NCBI GenBank assembly: GCA_017479265.1
Contig: JAFVCK010000059.1
Location: 46,736 to 110,735 of the forward strand
Reading direction: 5' to 3'
DNA from: Bacteroidales bacterium
Lineage (GTDB): Bacteria > Bacteroidota > Bacteroidia > Bacteroidales > UBA932
DNA length: 64,000 nucleotides
Part shown: piece after piece, positions 6,859-16,434 of the stretch
Layout: the number at the start of each line of letters is the position of its first letter
Numbering within the stretch: position 1 is the stretch's first letter
The notes under the pieces: generated by a model
What the model was told of the DNA's origin: nothing
The model's input: only the letters and a program-made list of their open reading frames with translations
The model's database searches: none
Position numbers and translations under genes: made by a program

Positions 6859-8538
6859 ATGGCTGACGAAAAGATTATTTTCTCGATGAACGGTGTGGGC
6901 AAGATTCTCCCGCACAACAACAAAGTGATACTCAAGGACATCTACCTTTCTTTCTTCTACGGGGCTAAAATCGGCATCATAGGCCTGAACGGAAGCGGAA
7001 AGTCAACCTTGCTGAAGATAATCGCCGGCGTGGAGAAGTCCTACAAGGGCGAGGTAGTATGGGCCCCCGGTTATTCCGTAGGATATCTGGAGCAGGAGCC
7101 TCAGATGGACCCGGGCAAGACCGTGCTGGAAGTGGTGCAGGAGGGAGTTTCCGAGGTAATGGAACTGCTCGGCGAGTACAATTCCATCAACGATGCCTTC
7201 ATGGACCCGGACTTGGACCCGGACAAGATGACAGAGCTTATGGAGAGGCAGGGAGAACTCACCGAGAAGATAGAGCATCTGGGCGGCTGGGAGATAGATG
7301 CCAAACTGGAAAGGGCCATGGACGCACTCCAGTGCCCTCCTCCCGAGGACTCCGTAGCAACTCTGTCCGGTGGGGAAAGAAGGCGCGTTGCCCTCTGCCG
7401 CCTGCTTTTGCGCCAGCCCGACGTGCTTCTGCTTGACGAGCCTACCAACCACCTCGACACCGAGAGCATACAGTGGCTGGAGGAGCATCTGAGGCAGTAC
7501 AAGGGCACGGTCATAGCCGTCACCCACGACCGTTACTTCCTTGACAATGTGGCCGGATGGATACTGGAGCTGGACAGCGGGGAAGGCATTCCCTGGAGGG
7601 GCAACTATTCCTCGTGGCTGGACCAGAAGACAAAGCGCCTGGCCCTGGAGGAGAAGCAGGAGAGCAAGAGGCGCAAGACCCTGCAGCGCGAGCTGGAGTG
7701 GGTCCGAATGGCCCCCAAGGCCCGCCAGGCCAAGCAGAAGGCCCGTCTAGGAGCCTACGAAAAAATGGCTTCGGCTGACAGCAAGGAGAAGGAGAGCAAT
7801 CTGGAAATATATATCCCCAACGGTCCCCATCTTGGCAACAAAGTCATTGAGTTCCACGATGTTGCGAAGGCATACGGGGACAAGCTCCTTTTCGAGCATC
7901 TGGACTTCGTGCTGCCCCCGGCAGGAATCGTGGGCGTAATCGGCCCCAACGGTGCCGGCAAGACCACCCTTTTCCGCCTTATCATGGGCATGGAGACTCC
8001 GGACGCGGGTTCCATTGACATAGGCCCCACCGTCAAGATAGCATACGTGGACCAGCAGCACAAGAGCATAGACCCCGACCTCACGGTCTATGAGACCATA
8101 GCAGGCAATTCCGAGTGGGTGCGCATGGGCGGCCGAGACATAAACGCCCGTTCCTGGGTGTCGAGGTTCAATTTCAGCGGAGCCGACCAGGAGAAGCTCT
8201 GCGGGGTGCTGTCAGGGGGCGAGCGCAACCGCCTGCATCTGGCCCTGACCCTCAAGGACGAGGGCAACGTGCTGCTACTGGACGAGCCCACCAACGACGT
8301 GGATGTCAATACCATACGCGCCCTTGAGGAAGGTCTGGACTCCTTTGCCGGCTGCGCCGTGGTGGTGAGCCACGACAGATGGTTCCTCGACCGCATCGCC
8401 ACCCATATCCTGGCTTTCGAGGGAGATGGCCGCGTGGTGTTCTTCGACGGCAACTACTCCGAGTACGAGGAGAACCGCAAGATGCGTCTCGGAGACACCG
8501 AGCCCAAGCGCTTCAAGTACAAGAAGCTGATGGAGTAG
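6859..8538 (+). CDS. ettA: Energy-dependent translational throttle protein EttA (ABC-F ATPase)
   Basis: A 559-residue ABC-F protein with two ATPase cassettes and no membrane segments, matching EttA length (about 555). Cassette 1 has GLNGSGKST and LSGGERRRVALC, then LLLDEPTNHLD; cassette 2 has GPNGAGKTT, LSGGERNRLH and LLLDEPTNDVD. The linker holds the basic helical stretch expected of the P-site tRNA interaction motif (AKQKARLGAYEKM). EttA binds the ribosomal E site and gates the first peptide bond according to ATP/ADP level. ATG 6859 is chosen because the longer frame upstream is non-homologous and runs through the promoter. Confidence 0.92.
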   Translation: MADEKIIFSMNGVGKILPHNNKVILKDIYLSFFYGAKIGIIGLNGSGKSTLLKIIAGVEKSYKGEVVWAPGYSVGYLEQEPQMDPGKTVLEVVQEGVSEVMELLGEYNSINDAFMDPDLDPDKMTELMERQGELTEKIEHLGGWEIDAKLERAMDALQCPPPEDSVATLSGGERRRVALCRLLLRQPDVLLLDEPTNHLDTESIQWLEEHLRQYKGTVIAVTHDRYFLDNVAGWILELDSGEGIPWRGNYSSWLDQKTKRLALEEKQESKRRKTLQRELEWVRMAPKARQAKQKARLGAYEKMASADSKEKESNLEIYIPNGPHLGNKVIEFHDVAKAYGDKLLFEHLDFVLPPAGIVGVIGPNGAGKTTLFRLIMGMETPDAGSIDIGPTVKIAYVDQQHKSIDPDLTVYETIAGNSEWVRMGGRDINARSWVSRFNFSGADQEKLCGVLSGGERNRLHLALTLKDEGNVLLLDEPTNDVDVNTIRALEEGLDSFAGCAVVVSHDRWFLDRIATHILAFEGDGRVVFFDGNYSEYEENRKMRLGDTEPKRFKYKKLME

Positions 8539-8561
8539 CACGTTATTTGCAAAAGATTTGC

Positions 8562-8569
8562 TATATTTG
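8562..8569 (+). promoter_or_regulatory. -7 element (TATATTTG) upstream of cdd
   Basis: TATATTTG lies 45 nt before the cdd start, in the 76-nt gap after ettA. A TTTG at 8546-8549 is too close to be the usual -33 box. Confidence 0.5.
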
Positions 8570-8614
8570 TGGTCCCGTGGGCATGTCCCGGCGGGCCAAG
8601 ACTAATACAACACT

Positions 8615-9088
8615 ATGGATAGAAGCATTGAAATCCGTTACGAAGTGTTTTCGTCCCTTGACGAGCTCAGCGCAGCGGACAAAGAACTTGCCAAAGCCGC
8701 AATAGCAGCGCAGAAGACATCTTATGCGCCATATTCCAAGTTTAACGTAGGTGCTGCCCTGCTTATGGGCAACGGCGAGATAGTTCCCGGGTCCAACCAG
8801 GAGAACGCCGCCTCCCCTTCCGGCCTGTGCGCCGAGAGGACGGCCATGTTCGCCGCGGCAGTGAGGTATCCCGGAGTGCCCATGAAGGCCCTCGCCATTA
8901 CAGGCGGCCACAAGATGAGCATCTGCGACGAGCCTGCCACTCCCTGCGGAGGCTGCCGCCAGGTAATGGCTGAGTATCAGAAGCTTGCAGGCGGTCCCAT
9001 CTCCGTGCTGCTGATAGGGGCAAGGCAGATTTGGAAGTTCGCCCGCATAGACGACCTCCTGCCCTTCATCTTTACGAGCTTGGATTAG
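8615..9088 (+). CDS. cdd: Cytidine deaminase
   Basis: A 157-residue homotetrameric-type zinc deaminase that converts cytidine and deoxycytidine to uridine and deoxyuridine in pyrimidine salvage. Zinc ligands and the catalytic Glu are visible in SGLCAERTAMF and PCGGCRQVMAE; substrate residues occur in YAPYSKFNVGAAL. Length is near the usual 130-160. Four nucleotides separate it from the galM-like gene, so the two are probably one transcript. Confidence 0.92.
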   Translation: MDRSIEIRYEVFSSLDELSAADKELAKAAIAAQKTSYAPYSKFNVGAALLMGNGEIVPGSNQENAASPSGLCAERTAMFAAAVRYPGVPMKALAITGGHKMSICDEPATPCGGCRQVMAEYQKLAGGPISVLLIGARQIWKFARIDDLLPFIFTSLD

Positions 9089-9092
9089 AGGG

Positions 9093-10160
9093 ATGTCCGT
9101 CAGATTGACTGTCCGTGACTTCGGCCGTCTTGGTGGCGGCGGGAAGTCACGGCTTTTTTTGCTCGAAAACGGCTGGGGCTGCACCCTGACGCTTTGCGAT
9201 TACGGGGCGAGGATAGTGGCCCTTGAAGTTCCCGACATCCATGGGCGCAGGCAGGATGTCATAGTCGGGGCCGGCACCCTGGAGGAGTTCGAGAAGGGAG
9301 AGAGGTCTTTCGGCATCACGGTCGGAAGGTACGCCAATCGCATAAAGGGCTCCAGCTTTTGCATTGACGGTCAGGTGTTTACGCTTCCAGCCAATGAGAA
9401 TCACGCCGGCATTCCCGTGCAGTGCCACGGAGGCAGGGAGGGCTTCGACCGCTTTGTCTGGGATGCAGAGGCCGTGCCCGGCGGGGTGAAATTTTCCCGC
9501 GTAAGTCCAGACGGCGAGGGCGGCTTTCCGGGGAGGATGAATGTCAGCGTCACCTACACTTGGTCGGACGAGGGCATCTGCCGCATTTCCTACGAGGCTG
9601 TATCAGACCGGCCCACGGTAGTCAATTTCACCAATCACAGCTATTTCAACCTTCGCGGAAAGGGCTCCATCCTGGACCATCTTCTGAAAGTCGATGCTTC
9701 GCTGTATATACAGAATGACAGCTGCTACTGCCCCGATGCCATACTTCCGGTGGAAGGAAGCCCCTTCGATTTCAAGGATTTCCATCGCATTGGATACCGC
9801 GCCGGCATGGACGATTCCCAGCTGCGCCTGATGCACGGCCCTTCGGTATGCTGGATTCTGGACGGCGGGGACAATCTGCACCGCGCAGCCATCCTCTCGG
9901 ACCCCGTGTCGGGAAGAAGCATGGAGGTGTGGACGAGCGAGCCTTGCCTTCTTATGTACCCCGGCACCCATCTGGGGCCATCCATACGGGGAAAGAACGG
10001 GCCTCTGGAGCAGTTCTGCGCCGCCGCCTTCGAGACTATGCATGCTGCAGACTCCCCCAACCAGCCGCGCTTCCCCTCGACCATTCTCCGCCCGGGAGAA
10101 GTTTTCAGTTCCGTGACTGAATACAGGTTTGGCATCCGTGGAGGACAAGCGCTTCGCTGA
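9093..10160 (+). CDS. galM: Aldose 1-epimerase (galactose mutarotase)
   Basis: A 355-residue mutarotase interconverting alpha and beta anomers of hexoses. Family motifs are GRYANRIK, CHGGREGFDRFVW, the catalytic His in TNHSYFNLRG, and the C-terminal block FETMHAADSPNQP with the catalytic Glu. No signal peptide is seen, so the enzyme is cytoplasmic, unlike some Bacteroides GalM paralogs. It follows cdd closely and is closed by a strong terminator. Confidence 0.9.
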   Translation: MSVRLTVRDFGRLGGGGKSRLFLLENGWGCTLTLCDYGARIVALEVPDIHGRRQDVIVGAGTLEEFEKGERSFGITVGRYANRIKGSSFCIDGQVFTLPANENHAGIPVQCHGGREGFDRFVWDAEAVPGGVKFSRVSPDGEGGFPGRMNVSVTYTWSDEGICRISYEAVSDRPTVVNFTNHSYFNLRGKGSILDHLLKVDASLYIQNDSCYCPDAILPVEGSPFDFKDFHRIGYRAGMDDSQLRLMHGPSVCWILDGGDNLHRAAILSDPVSGRSMEVWTSEPCLLMYPGTHLGPSIRGKNGPLEQFCAAAFETMHAADSPNQPRFPSTILRPGEVFSSVTEYRFGIRGGQALR

Positions 10161-10173
10161 CTGCATAATAAAG

Positions 10174-10218
10174 GGTAGGCCTTTACCTGACACCGGGTAA
10201 AGGCCTACCAGTCTTTTT
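10174..10218 (+). terminator. Intrinsic terminator after galM
   Basis: Perfect 14-bp stem GGTAGGCCTTTACC/GGTAAAGGCCTACC with an 8-nt loop, followed by TTTTT at 10213-10217. The opposite strand has a weaker T-rich tail, so it may also stop the convergent lipoprotein gene. Confidence 0.9.
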
Positions 10219-10249
10219 GCTTATTACCAGCTACTTGCTCTCCACGGAT

Positions 10250-12355
10250 TCAATTCACCTTGAACATGGAGATTCCGCCGTGGGTAAGGCCGGCGAGAAT
10301 GTAGGTCTCGTCGTCGATTACGCGGGCATAGCAGAAGCCTGTACCGTTGGAACTCTTGCCGCTGGCAGCTTCAAGGTCGGTGGCCGACACCAGAGGATAG
10401 TACTCGGACACGGCCTCGAAATCAGCCGCGGTCTCGCCTATTGCCATAAGCTTGCCCGCAAGCACCGTCGCCACGAAATCGTCCACGGGCTGTGAAGGCA
10501 GAGGCATGAGCCTGAGGTAGCCCTTCACGGGGTCAGCACTGGTAAAGGACACCCAGCACATGTATTCCTGGCCATAAACATCTATCCAGCGGGGGTCTAT
10601 CATGTTGTTGCCCAGAGGAATGCCTATGTGCTTGGCATTGGAAAGCCTGTCGGTCTCCCAGAGGTCGTAGTACTGGTACCAGCCGTTGCCATATCCCCAG
10701 CGGGCGTAGGTGCGTCCGGGAGCGTTGCCGGCATAGACTATCTCCATGTTGTTGGACTCCGACCATATTCCTTCAAATCCGTAGGGATAGATTCCGCACA
10801 TGTGAAGATTGGAAATGTCCTCATTCACAACGAAATACGCGGAGAATGCCACATCCTGCACGCTGCCGTCCTTGATGGGGAACTCCAGCAGAGGCTCTTC
10901 CGCGCCACGATTGTAATTGACGAAGAAAATCACGCCGTTCTCCATGGTGCCGTAGGCCGTCATAACGTCGCCGTAGCGGCCCTTCGTGTCGTAGGTCAGT
11001 ATCAGCTCGGGGGTGGCATCGATGGAAGAGAGTTTCCACACCTTGAGCGTGGTGCCGCTGAGGGCCATGTTGCTCACAAGTATGTTGCCGTCGCGAAGAA
11101 GCGCTATTCCGCAGGTGGCGAAACGGCCGTCAGCCTGGGGGAACACCGAGCCTTCAATCTTCTTGACCAGTTCGCCAGTCTTGACATCCAGCACCACGAG
11201 GCCGTAGTCCTCGGTGTTCTGGCCGGCTACAGGGATATATACATAGCTGTCGTCCATGACGGCGTTGCGGTCCCAGTTGAGGACATCCGAAATGCCTGCC
11301 TCCCAGCCGTCTGACTCATAGTGGGCCCATACCCTGGTGAGAATGCCTTCGGGCTGGGGCTCCTCGCGGGAACCGGTGGGATAAAGCTCCTTGGTGGCGG
11401 GGTCGAAGGTCATCTGGGGCGCCCAGACGGCATCTCCGCCGGGCTTCTGGTTGCAAGTGTAGAGGAACTTGAGGCCGTCGCCCTTGACATTGTCATCCTC
11501 CACTCCGTCGCCGAAGGTGATGTCGGAAGTATAGACAATGTAGAAGTTGACGGCGGCATCCGAAGCGGATGCGAAGGAATTGCCGGAAAGGACCACGGTG
11601 GGACCTGACTCGTTGTCATAGAATGCCTCGTCGCCTATGTCCTCGCCTATTCGGATGGCATAGCCGCTGTAGAAGTCAGAAAACGCGTTGCCGAGCAGCT
11701 GCACCTGGCCGTCGTAAATCTGCATCAGCCTCTGGCCGCTGCCGATGAAGGTACATCCTGAAATATTGTCAAGCTCTTCCTTCTGACCTATGGTCTCGCC
11801 GCGAAGCACCACGGCCGTGGTGAGTTCGGACATCTTGGAGACATTGACGGTCACGCCATCCATGGAGAAGCCGTACATGGCATCATGCACGAAGATGGCG
11901 AAGGGGAAGTTGTTGCGGTCATGTATCTCTATTTCAGGACCTTCCGCCTGCTTCTTGTCAGGGAAAACGGTGAGGTTGCGAATGGCTACGGCGCTGCGGG
12001 CTATCTCTATGGAACCGTCCAGCACGGCACCTGTCTGTCCCTGCACCAGGAGGGTCCCGGGGAAACCGTCAATGAGTATGTTCTCCTCCAGGGTGCCTGC
12101 CGAAATGGTCAGCAGAGCGTCCTCTCCTGTCACCTTGGCGGCCTCGTACGCGGCCGAGAAAGTATCAAAGCCTGTCTTGCCGTTGAGAATGACCTTGCCG
12201 GTCACTATGGGCGGCGGTACAGGCCCGGGCTGGTCGCCGGGCTCTTCGGACGGAGATGTCGAGGGGTCCTGCGAAGGGGCGGGTTCGGGAGTCTTGTTGC
12301 AGCCTGCCAGTACTATGGCGGCCGCGCTCAGCAGAATCAAAAATGTCTTCTTCAT
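10250..12355 (-). CDS. Lipoprotein: beta-helix plus propeller type A
   Basis: A 701-residue predicted lipoprotein (MKKTFLILL... lipobox LAGC, Cys19). A Pro/Ser/Glu-rich linker (about 22-50) leads to a right-handed beta-helix of the pectate-lyase-like type (about 52-330), whose strand ladder contains FYSGYAIRIG and FGDGVEDDN, degenerate versions of the signature seen in the 866-, 1185- and 1180-residue lipoproteins. The C-terminal part (about 335-701) is a propeller-like domain beginning LTRVWAHYE and ending YILAGLTHGGISMFKVN; I call it type A and it resembles DUF4623-like proteins. No catalytic residues of polysaccharide lyases were recognised, so glycan binding is as likely as cleavage. ATG 12355 is preferred over the in-frame TTG at 12373. 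It is transcribed alone. Confidence 0.8.
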   Translation of the reverse strand: MKKTFLILLSAAAIVLAGCNKTPEPAPSQDPSTSPSEEPGDQPGPVPPPIVTGKVILNGKTGFDTFSAAYEAAKVTGEDALLTISAGTLEENILIDGFPGTLLVQGQTGAVLDGSIEIARSAVAIRNLTVFPDKKQAEGPEIEIHDRNNFPFAIFVHDAMYGFSMDGVTVNVSKMSELTTAVVLRGETIGQKEELDNISGCTFIGSGQRLMQIYDGQVQLLGNAFSDFYSGYAIRIGEDIGDEAFYDNESGPTVVLSGNSFASASDAAVNFYIVYTSDITFGDGVEDDNVKGDGLKFLYTCNQKPGGDAVWAPQMTFDPATKELYPTGSREEPQPEGILTRVWAHYESDGWEAGISDVLNWDRNAVMDDSYVYIPVAGQNTEDYGLVVLDVKTGELVKKIEGSVFPQADGRFATCGIALLRDGNILVSNMALSGTTLKVWKLSSIDATPELILTYDTKGRYGDVMTAYGTMENGVIFFVNYNRGAEEPLLEFPIKDGSVQDVAFSAYFVVNEDISNLHMCGIYPYGFEGIWSESNNMEIVYAGNAPGRTYARWGYGNGWYQYYDLWETDRLSNAKHIGIPLGNNMIDPRWIDVYGQEYMCWVSFTSADPVKGYLRLMPLPSQPVDDFVATVLAGKLMAIGETAADFEAVSEYYPLVSATDLEAASGKSSNGTGFCYARVIDDETYILAGLTHGGISMFKVN

Positions 12356-12383
12356 AGTATTGCATTTATTCAAGCACAGGTAG

Positions 12384-12391
12384 CAAAGTTA
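12384..12391 (-). promoter_or_regulatory. -7 element (TAACTTTG) of the 701-residue lipoprotein gene
   Basis: TAACTTTG on the minus strand, 28 nt before the start codon. No good -33 match. Confidence 0.5.
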
Positions 12392-12412
12392 GCATTTTAC
12401 TGGCAAAATTGC

Positions 12413-12420
12413 TATATTTG
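12413..12420 (+). promoter_or_regulatory. -7 element (TATATTTG) of the FN3 lipoprotein gene
   Basis: TATATTTG lies 21 nt before ATG 12442 in the 86-nt divergent gap. Confidence 0.5.
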
Positions 12421-12441
12421 CTCCCACTAATTACCTGAAAC

Positions 12442-13746
12442 ATGAACAGAAATTTCTTCATCGCTATTGTTTGCGCCCTCGCTGCAGCGGCATGCGGGAG
12501 CAAAGTACCCCGGAAAAACAGCGCTCCCGCCTCAGCCACGGGACTCAGCGTGGAACAGTTGTCCATGAGCGAGGCAAGGCTCTCCTGGAGCGGCCCCTCG
12601 GAGAATGTCACGGGATGGTGGGTGTACCTCCGCTCCGAAAGCGACGGCTTCCATGTAGCACCTCTCAATGATGATCCGCTGCCCGCCTCCGCAAGGGAAC
12701 ATGTCTTCGGAGGCCTTGTAAAAGGAAAGACCTATAGCCTTGGAGTTCAGGCACTTGGCAAGGATATGAACTCCGCCATAGAGTATGTGGAATTCGCAAT
12801 TACTGAGCCGAGCGAGGAGCCGGTAGAAGAAAGCATTGACCCCTCGGGTGAAAGCTCTGACCCTTCGGGTGAAAGCGACGACCCCTCCGAGCCATTCAGC
12901 GTCACGGTGGACGTAGCGGGACGCACAGTACTGCTGAGCGGCAAGTCCACCAAGGGAGAGGACCTCTCTATAGGCCTTGCCACGGTCAGCGCCAACAAGA
13001 CCGTGCAGATTGACACTTATACCATAGGGAACGAGTCCTTCAAGAGTTGCACGGACTGGGTAGGTCCCTGGAACATGCGCACCGTAGCCACGACCAGCCA
13101 GACCGAAAAGGCCTGGGGCTTTACCGGCGGATGGCACGGCTCCAACGGCGACGGCACGGGCGACCCCACGGCCGTGACCGAATCAATAGTGGTAACGGTT
13201 GACGGCGAGCAGGTAACAAGCGGCACATTCACCGCCAGGGAAGCCTCCTGCACCGTATATAACAAGGTCGAAGCCGCCAACACCAAGTTCGCCGATGCCA
13301 AGCGCTTCACCATTGACGAGACCGTGACATATACCTTCAAAGGCGGCAGGCTCTATGTCAGGATGGAGGCCACAGCCCGCGAGGACCTCAACGTAACGCT
13401 GTATTACGGAATGCAGATTGCAAACGGCTTCTGCAACAAGTTCTCCTTTACCACCGAAGACGGCAGCACAACCGAGAGCGGCGAATCCTATTTCGCCAAG
13501 GGAATTGTCCGGGACATGACGGGATATTCCGCCGGAGGCCACTGCGTGGTGGCGCATCTGGATGATGAAGGTCTCGGCACATACAGCCTTGCCACTCCGG
13601 CCTATTCCGCCCTCACTCAGTACTACGGAGTGAACAACGGCAAAGGCTATTACATGCTGATTGGAGACAAGGACGGCTCCAGTAAGAGTTTCCGCTTCAA
13701 GAAGGATGTAACAATATATTGGTCAGGTTATTACGAGTTCAGGTAG
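12442..13746 (+). CDS. FN3-domain lipoprotein with unknown C-terminal domain
   Basis: A 434-residue predicted lipoprotein (Cys18, ALAAAAC). Residues about 32-120 form a fibronectin type III-like domain with the segment GWWVYLRSESDGFH-APLN, clearly related to the first FN3 domain of the 641-residue lipoprotein at 24331. An acidic Ser/Pro linker (about 122-150, with repeated DPSGES) follows. Residues 150-434 are beta-rich, probably a jelly-roll; I do not recognise the family. The gene stands alone between two lipoprotein genes of opposite strand, and a bidirectional hairpin follows. A surface glycan-binding role is an inference from context. Confidence 0.75.
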   Translation: MNRNFFIAIVCALAAAACGSKVPRKNSAPASATGLSVEQLSMSEARLSWSGPSENVTGWWVYLRSESDGFHVAPLNDDPLPASAREHVFGGLVKGKTYSLGVQALGKDMNSAIEYVEFAITEPSEEPVEESIDPSGESSDPSGESDDPSEPFSVTVDVAGRTVLLSGKSTKGEDLSIGLATVSANKTVQIDTYTIGNESFKSCTDWVGPWNMRTVATTSQTEKAWGFTGGWHGSNGDGTGDPTAVTESIVVTVDGEQVTSGTFTAREASCTVYNKVEAANTKFADAKRFTIDETVTYTFKGGRLYVRMEATAREDLNVTLYYGMQIANGFCNKFSFTTEDGSTTESGESYFAKGIVRDMTGYSAGGHCVVAHLDDEGLGTYSLATPAYSALTQYYGVNNGKGYYMLIGDKDGSSKSFRFKKDVTIYWSGYYEFR

Positions 13747-13763
13747 CCCCTTGAATAACGAAC

Positions 13764-13793
13764 GCGCCGCGGTTCCTTACGGAATCGCGGCGC
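13764..13793. terminator. Bidirectional terminator hairpin
   Basis: GCGCCGCGGTTCC-TTAC-GGAATCGCGGCGC, a 13-bp stem with one mismatch, followed by TTTGTTA on the plus strand and ttcgttatt on the minus strand. It separates the convergent FN3 lipoprotein and susC-operon ends. Confidence 0.8.
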
Positions 13794-13813
13794 TTTGTTA
13801 TAGAACCGTTATG

Positions 13814-16414
13814 CTAGTCAACCTTGAAGAGGGACATACCGGTAGAGGTGACACCTGCAAGGATGTAGGTCTCGCCGCCGTCCTGGAGCACGTCGCAGAA
13901 GCCGGTCTTGTTGGTACCCTCCCAACCGACTGCATAGAAGTCGTCGGGATCGCCGAGCGCATAGCGCTGGAAGCATGCATCGTTGTCACGAATCTTGTAC
14001 ATGGCGGCCTGTACAGGATAGTCTGCGGAAATATCCACCAGAGGCACATGTATGAGCCTGAGGTATCCGCTGGAGCGCTGCTGGCTGTTCTGCTCTACGG
14101 TAACATAAGCTATATAACGCTCACTGCCAAGGAAGAACAGGATAGGGTCGTTGGCATTGGCATCGTACTTGCCCATACCCGCGAAGCTGCCATAAACCGC
14201 ATCACCCTGGTCATCGGCAACATACACCTTGGGAGCCGTTCCGTCCTCAATCTTGGTCTGGTACCATCCGTCGGGATCAGGAGTTCCCCACCACCAGGTC
14301 ACGAGATAACGGAAGTCGAAGTTGCTGCCGTACAAGGCCTGACGGGTAGAATTATCGCCGGTAGTCTGTGCGCCGAACATGTGGATGCTGGCAGTGGTAG
14401 AACCGCCTGCAGTGCCAAGATAAGGAGAGTAGATAGGCTCGTCGGCTACGATGCCGTCGGTCAACTTGAACTCCATGTTGGTCCTGTACTGGTTGGGGCA
14501 GTAGAAGGAGACGAAGAACAGAAGTCCGTCTGCATCGCTGCCGTACGAAGTCATCTTGTCTCCGAAACGTTCGCCTGCAGGAACTGCGTATCCGGGCATT
14601 ACAACCTCAGCCTTGGTAGGGATACCCTCGCTGTCGAGGTCGGTCATACGGTAGATGACGAGCTTCTGGCCACTGTCGCCCATAGCCATGTTGGAAACAT
14701 AGATAACGTCTCCAAGATACTGGCCTTCATCGTCATATTCTGCCATCCTGGCTATGCCGCTGGTCCAGAAACGGCCTTCCATCTGGAAGCCCTGGGTGAT
14801 GGTGCGGACATACTGCCCGTTGGAACGGTTGAACACCGCAACACCATACTTGCCCTCTTCATTACCTGCTATGGTCAGATAGATGTAGTCTCCGGAAATG
14901 ACACCGTTGCGATACCAGTTGGAACATGTGGAAATGGCCTTGCTCCATGCACCGGAATTGCCGTCATAGTAGCCCCATACGCGGGAGAGGGACTCCATTG
15001 CATTGGGATCGACCACAATGGTAAGAACACCGCCTTCGCCGTAACTTACGTTGGGATAGAAGGTATTGTTGTTGTCATTGACATTGTTGTTGGCCTTGTA
15101 TGCAGCAGCGTAACCGTCCTCGAACTTATTGTTGTCCTTGACACCGTTTCCGAGGGTTATGGTACTGTTGGAGAGGTTGTTGAAATGCACTCCGCAGCCG
15201 GCAGTTCCGATGAACTCGTTGTTTGCAACGGTCACATCGCAATTCTCGTTGCCAATGCGCACTGCGTATGAGCTGTAAGGAGACTTGAAGGTGCTGCTGG
15301 TGATGCTGGCCTTCGCGCCGTAAGCCTGGATGAGGCGATGACCGCCGTCGCCGCCGTCTATGGTGGTGCTGCGGATTATGTCATGGCCATATCCGGAAGC
15401 CTCGCTGAGCAGGAAAATACCGGTTGCATCAGCAGCGAGCTTGGACATGTCTATGGTGACATTGGAAATGGTGCTGCCAAGTCCCGCATCATGGAGCATG
15501 ATACCGTGCTCATACTTGTATCCTGTATCGAAAACAGGGAGAGAACCGGCCTGGGAAGGAGCGATGGTAAGTCCGTCTATGGTGACGACCTTGCCCTTTA
15601 CCTCTATGGTGCCGTCAAGGGTGGCCACGCCGTTGCCCTCTATGGTAAGCGGGGCATTGTCGGGACCGACCACTATGTCGCCCGTATGCACAGCCGCATC
15701 AAGAATGAGGGTGGAGGCTTCAGTCGCGCTCGAGTAAGCCTCAAGAGCGGAAGCAAGGTCGGCATAACCGGCATCGTTCAGGATTACATGGGGCTCGTTC
15801 TGCTTGACAGTCATGGTGTAGATGAGCTTGTCGGTACCCTCACGGAAGAACTGCACCTCGGCCTCGCGGGCAGAGGGTTCGGCGTTGGGAGCAATCTCCA
15901 GGGTGACGGAAGCCTCGGCTGCGGTAACCATGAGCCAGTCGGCCTCGCTCGATGCGGAGAAAGGAACGTTGGAGGAAATCTCGACCTCGAAGGTGCCGCC
16001 CTCTACGGGGAAGGAATCGGGGAGACTGACGGCCTCAATCTCGATTCCGCCGCCGGCCTTCTGCATGATGGCCAGAGTCTTGGAAGTCACGCCGTCCTTG
16101 CCCTTGAAGGTAACCTTGGTCTGACGCATCTGGTCCTCTTCGTTCAGGGTGACTGCGAAGGTGACAATCTTGGTCTCTACAGCCTTGGTGCCCTTGAGGG
16201 TCAGCCAAGTAGCATCTTCAGGTATTACAACATCGAAATCGATGCTGGTCTTTACCTCTACGTTGAATTCCTGGGCCTCAGCGCTGAGGGGCTCTACCTC
16301 GGCGATGTCGAAGGTAGTGGCATCAACGGGATCCTGTGAAGGATTCTGCTCGACGGGAGCATTGCATGCGAAAAGCAGCAATCCGGCCGCGATGGTGTAA
16401 AGAATTTTCTTCAT
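13814..16414 (-). CDS. Lipoprotein: two BACON domains, beta-helix, propeller type A
   Basis: An 866-residue predicted lipoprotein (Cys17, LLLFAC), last gene of the susC operon with a 20-nt gap from DUF4855. Two BACON-like domains (about 34-120 and 128-206; ATWLTLKG and ADWLMVTA are the typical W-turns) lead to a right-handed beta-helix (about 215-470) with SPYSSYAVRIG near 378 and LGNGVKDNN near 421. The rest (475-866) is the type A propeller: LSRVWGYYD at the start, YILAGVTSTGMSLFKVD at the end. BACON domains are known in Bacteroidetes as mucin- or glycan-binding modules or spacers. No lyase active site was seen; the product is probably a surface glycan-binding or processing protein of the locus. 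Confidence 0.82.
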   Translation of the reverse strand: MKKILYTIAAGLLLFACNAPVEQNPSQDPVDATTFDIAEVEPLSAEAQEFNVEVKTSIDFDVVIPEDATWLTLKGTKAVETKIVTFAVTLNEEDQMRQTKVTFKGKDGVTSKTLAIMQKAGGGIEIEAVSLPDSFPVEGGTFEVEISSNVPFSASSEADWLMVTAAEASVTLEIAPNAEPSAREAEVQFFREGTDKLIYTMTVKQNEPHVILNDAGYADLASALEAYSSATEASTLILDAAVHTGDIVVGPDNAPLTIEGNGVATLDGTIEVKGKVVTIDGLTIAPSQAGSLPVFDTGYKYEHGIMLHDAGLGSTISNVTIDMSKLAADATGIFLLSEASGYGHDIIRSTTIDGGDGGHRLIQAYGAKASITSSTFKSPYSSYAVRIGNENCDVTVANNEFIGTAGCGVHFNNLSNSTITLGNGVKDNNKFEDGYAAAYKANNNVNDNNNTFYPNVSYGEGGVLTIVVDPNAMESLSRVWGYYDGNSGAWSKAISTCSNWYRNGVISGDYIYLTIAGNEEGKYGVAVFNRSNGQYVRTITQGFQMEGRFWTSGIARMAEYDDEGQYLGDVIYVSNMAMGDSGQKLVIYRMTDLDSEGIPTKAEVVMPGYAVPAGERFGDKMTSYGSDADGLLFFVSFYCPNQYRTNMEFKLTDGIVADEPIYSPYLGTAGGSTTASIHMFGAQTTGDNSTRQALYGSNFDFRYLVTWWWGTPDPDGWYQTKIEDGTAPKVYVADDQGDAVYGSFAGMGKYDANANDPILFFLGSERYIAYVTVEQNSQQRSSGYLRLIHVPLVDISADYPVQAAMYKIRDNDACFQRYALGDPDDFYAVGWEGTNKTGFCDVLQDGGETYILAGVTSTGMSLFKVD

Positions 16415-16434
16415 GATCTGTGATTATTAAATTG

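Noticed and set aside
13751-15271. Long plus-strand open frame (506 codons) opposite the 866-residue lipoprotein gene
   Set aside because: Its translation is repetitive, Gly/Val/His-rich and family-less, while the minus strand has a lipobox, BACON and beta-helix motifs. Similar antisense frames at 29831-31726, 38134-39783, 48681-50390 and 55515-57047 are by-products of GC-rich third positions.
10250-16414. Beta-helix lipoproteins as active pectate or polysaccharide lyases
   Set aside because: No recognisable lyase catalytic residues or family signature were found; only the fold is supported.
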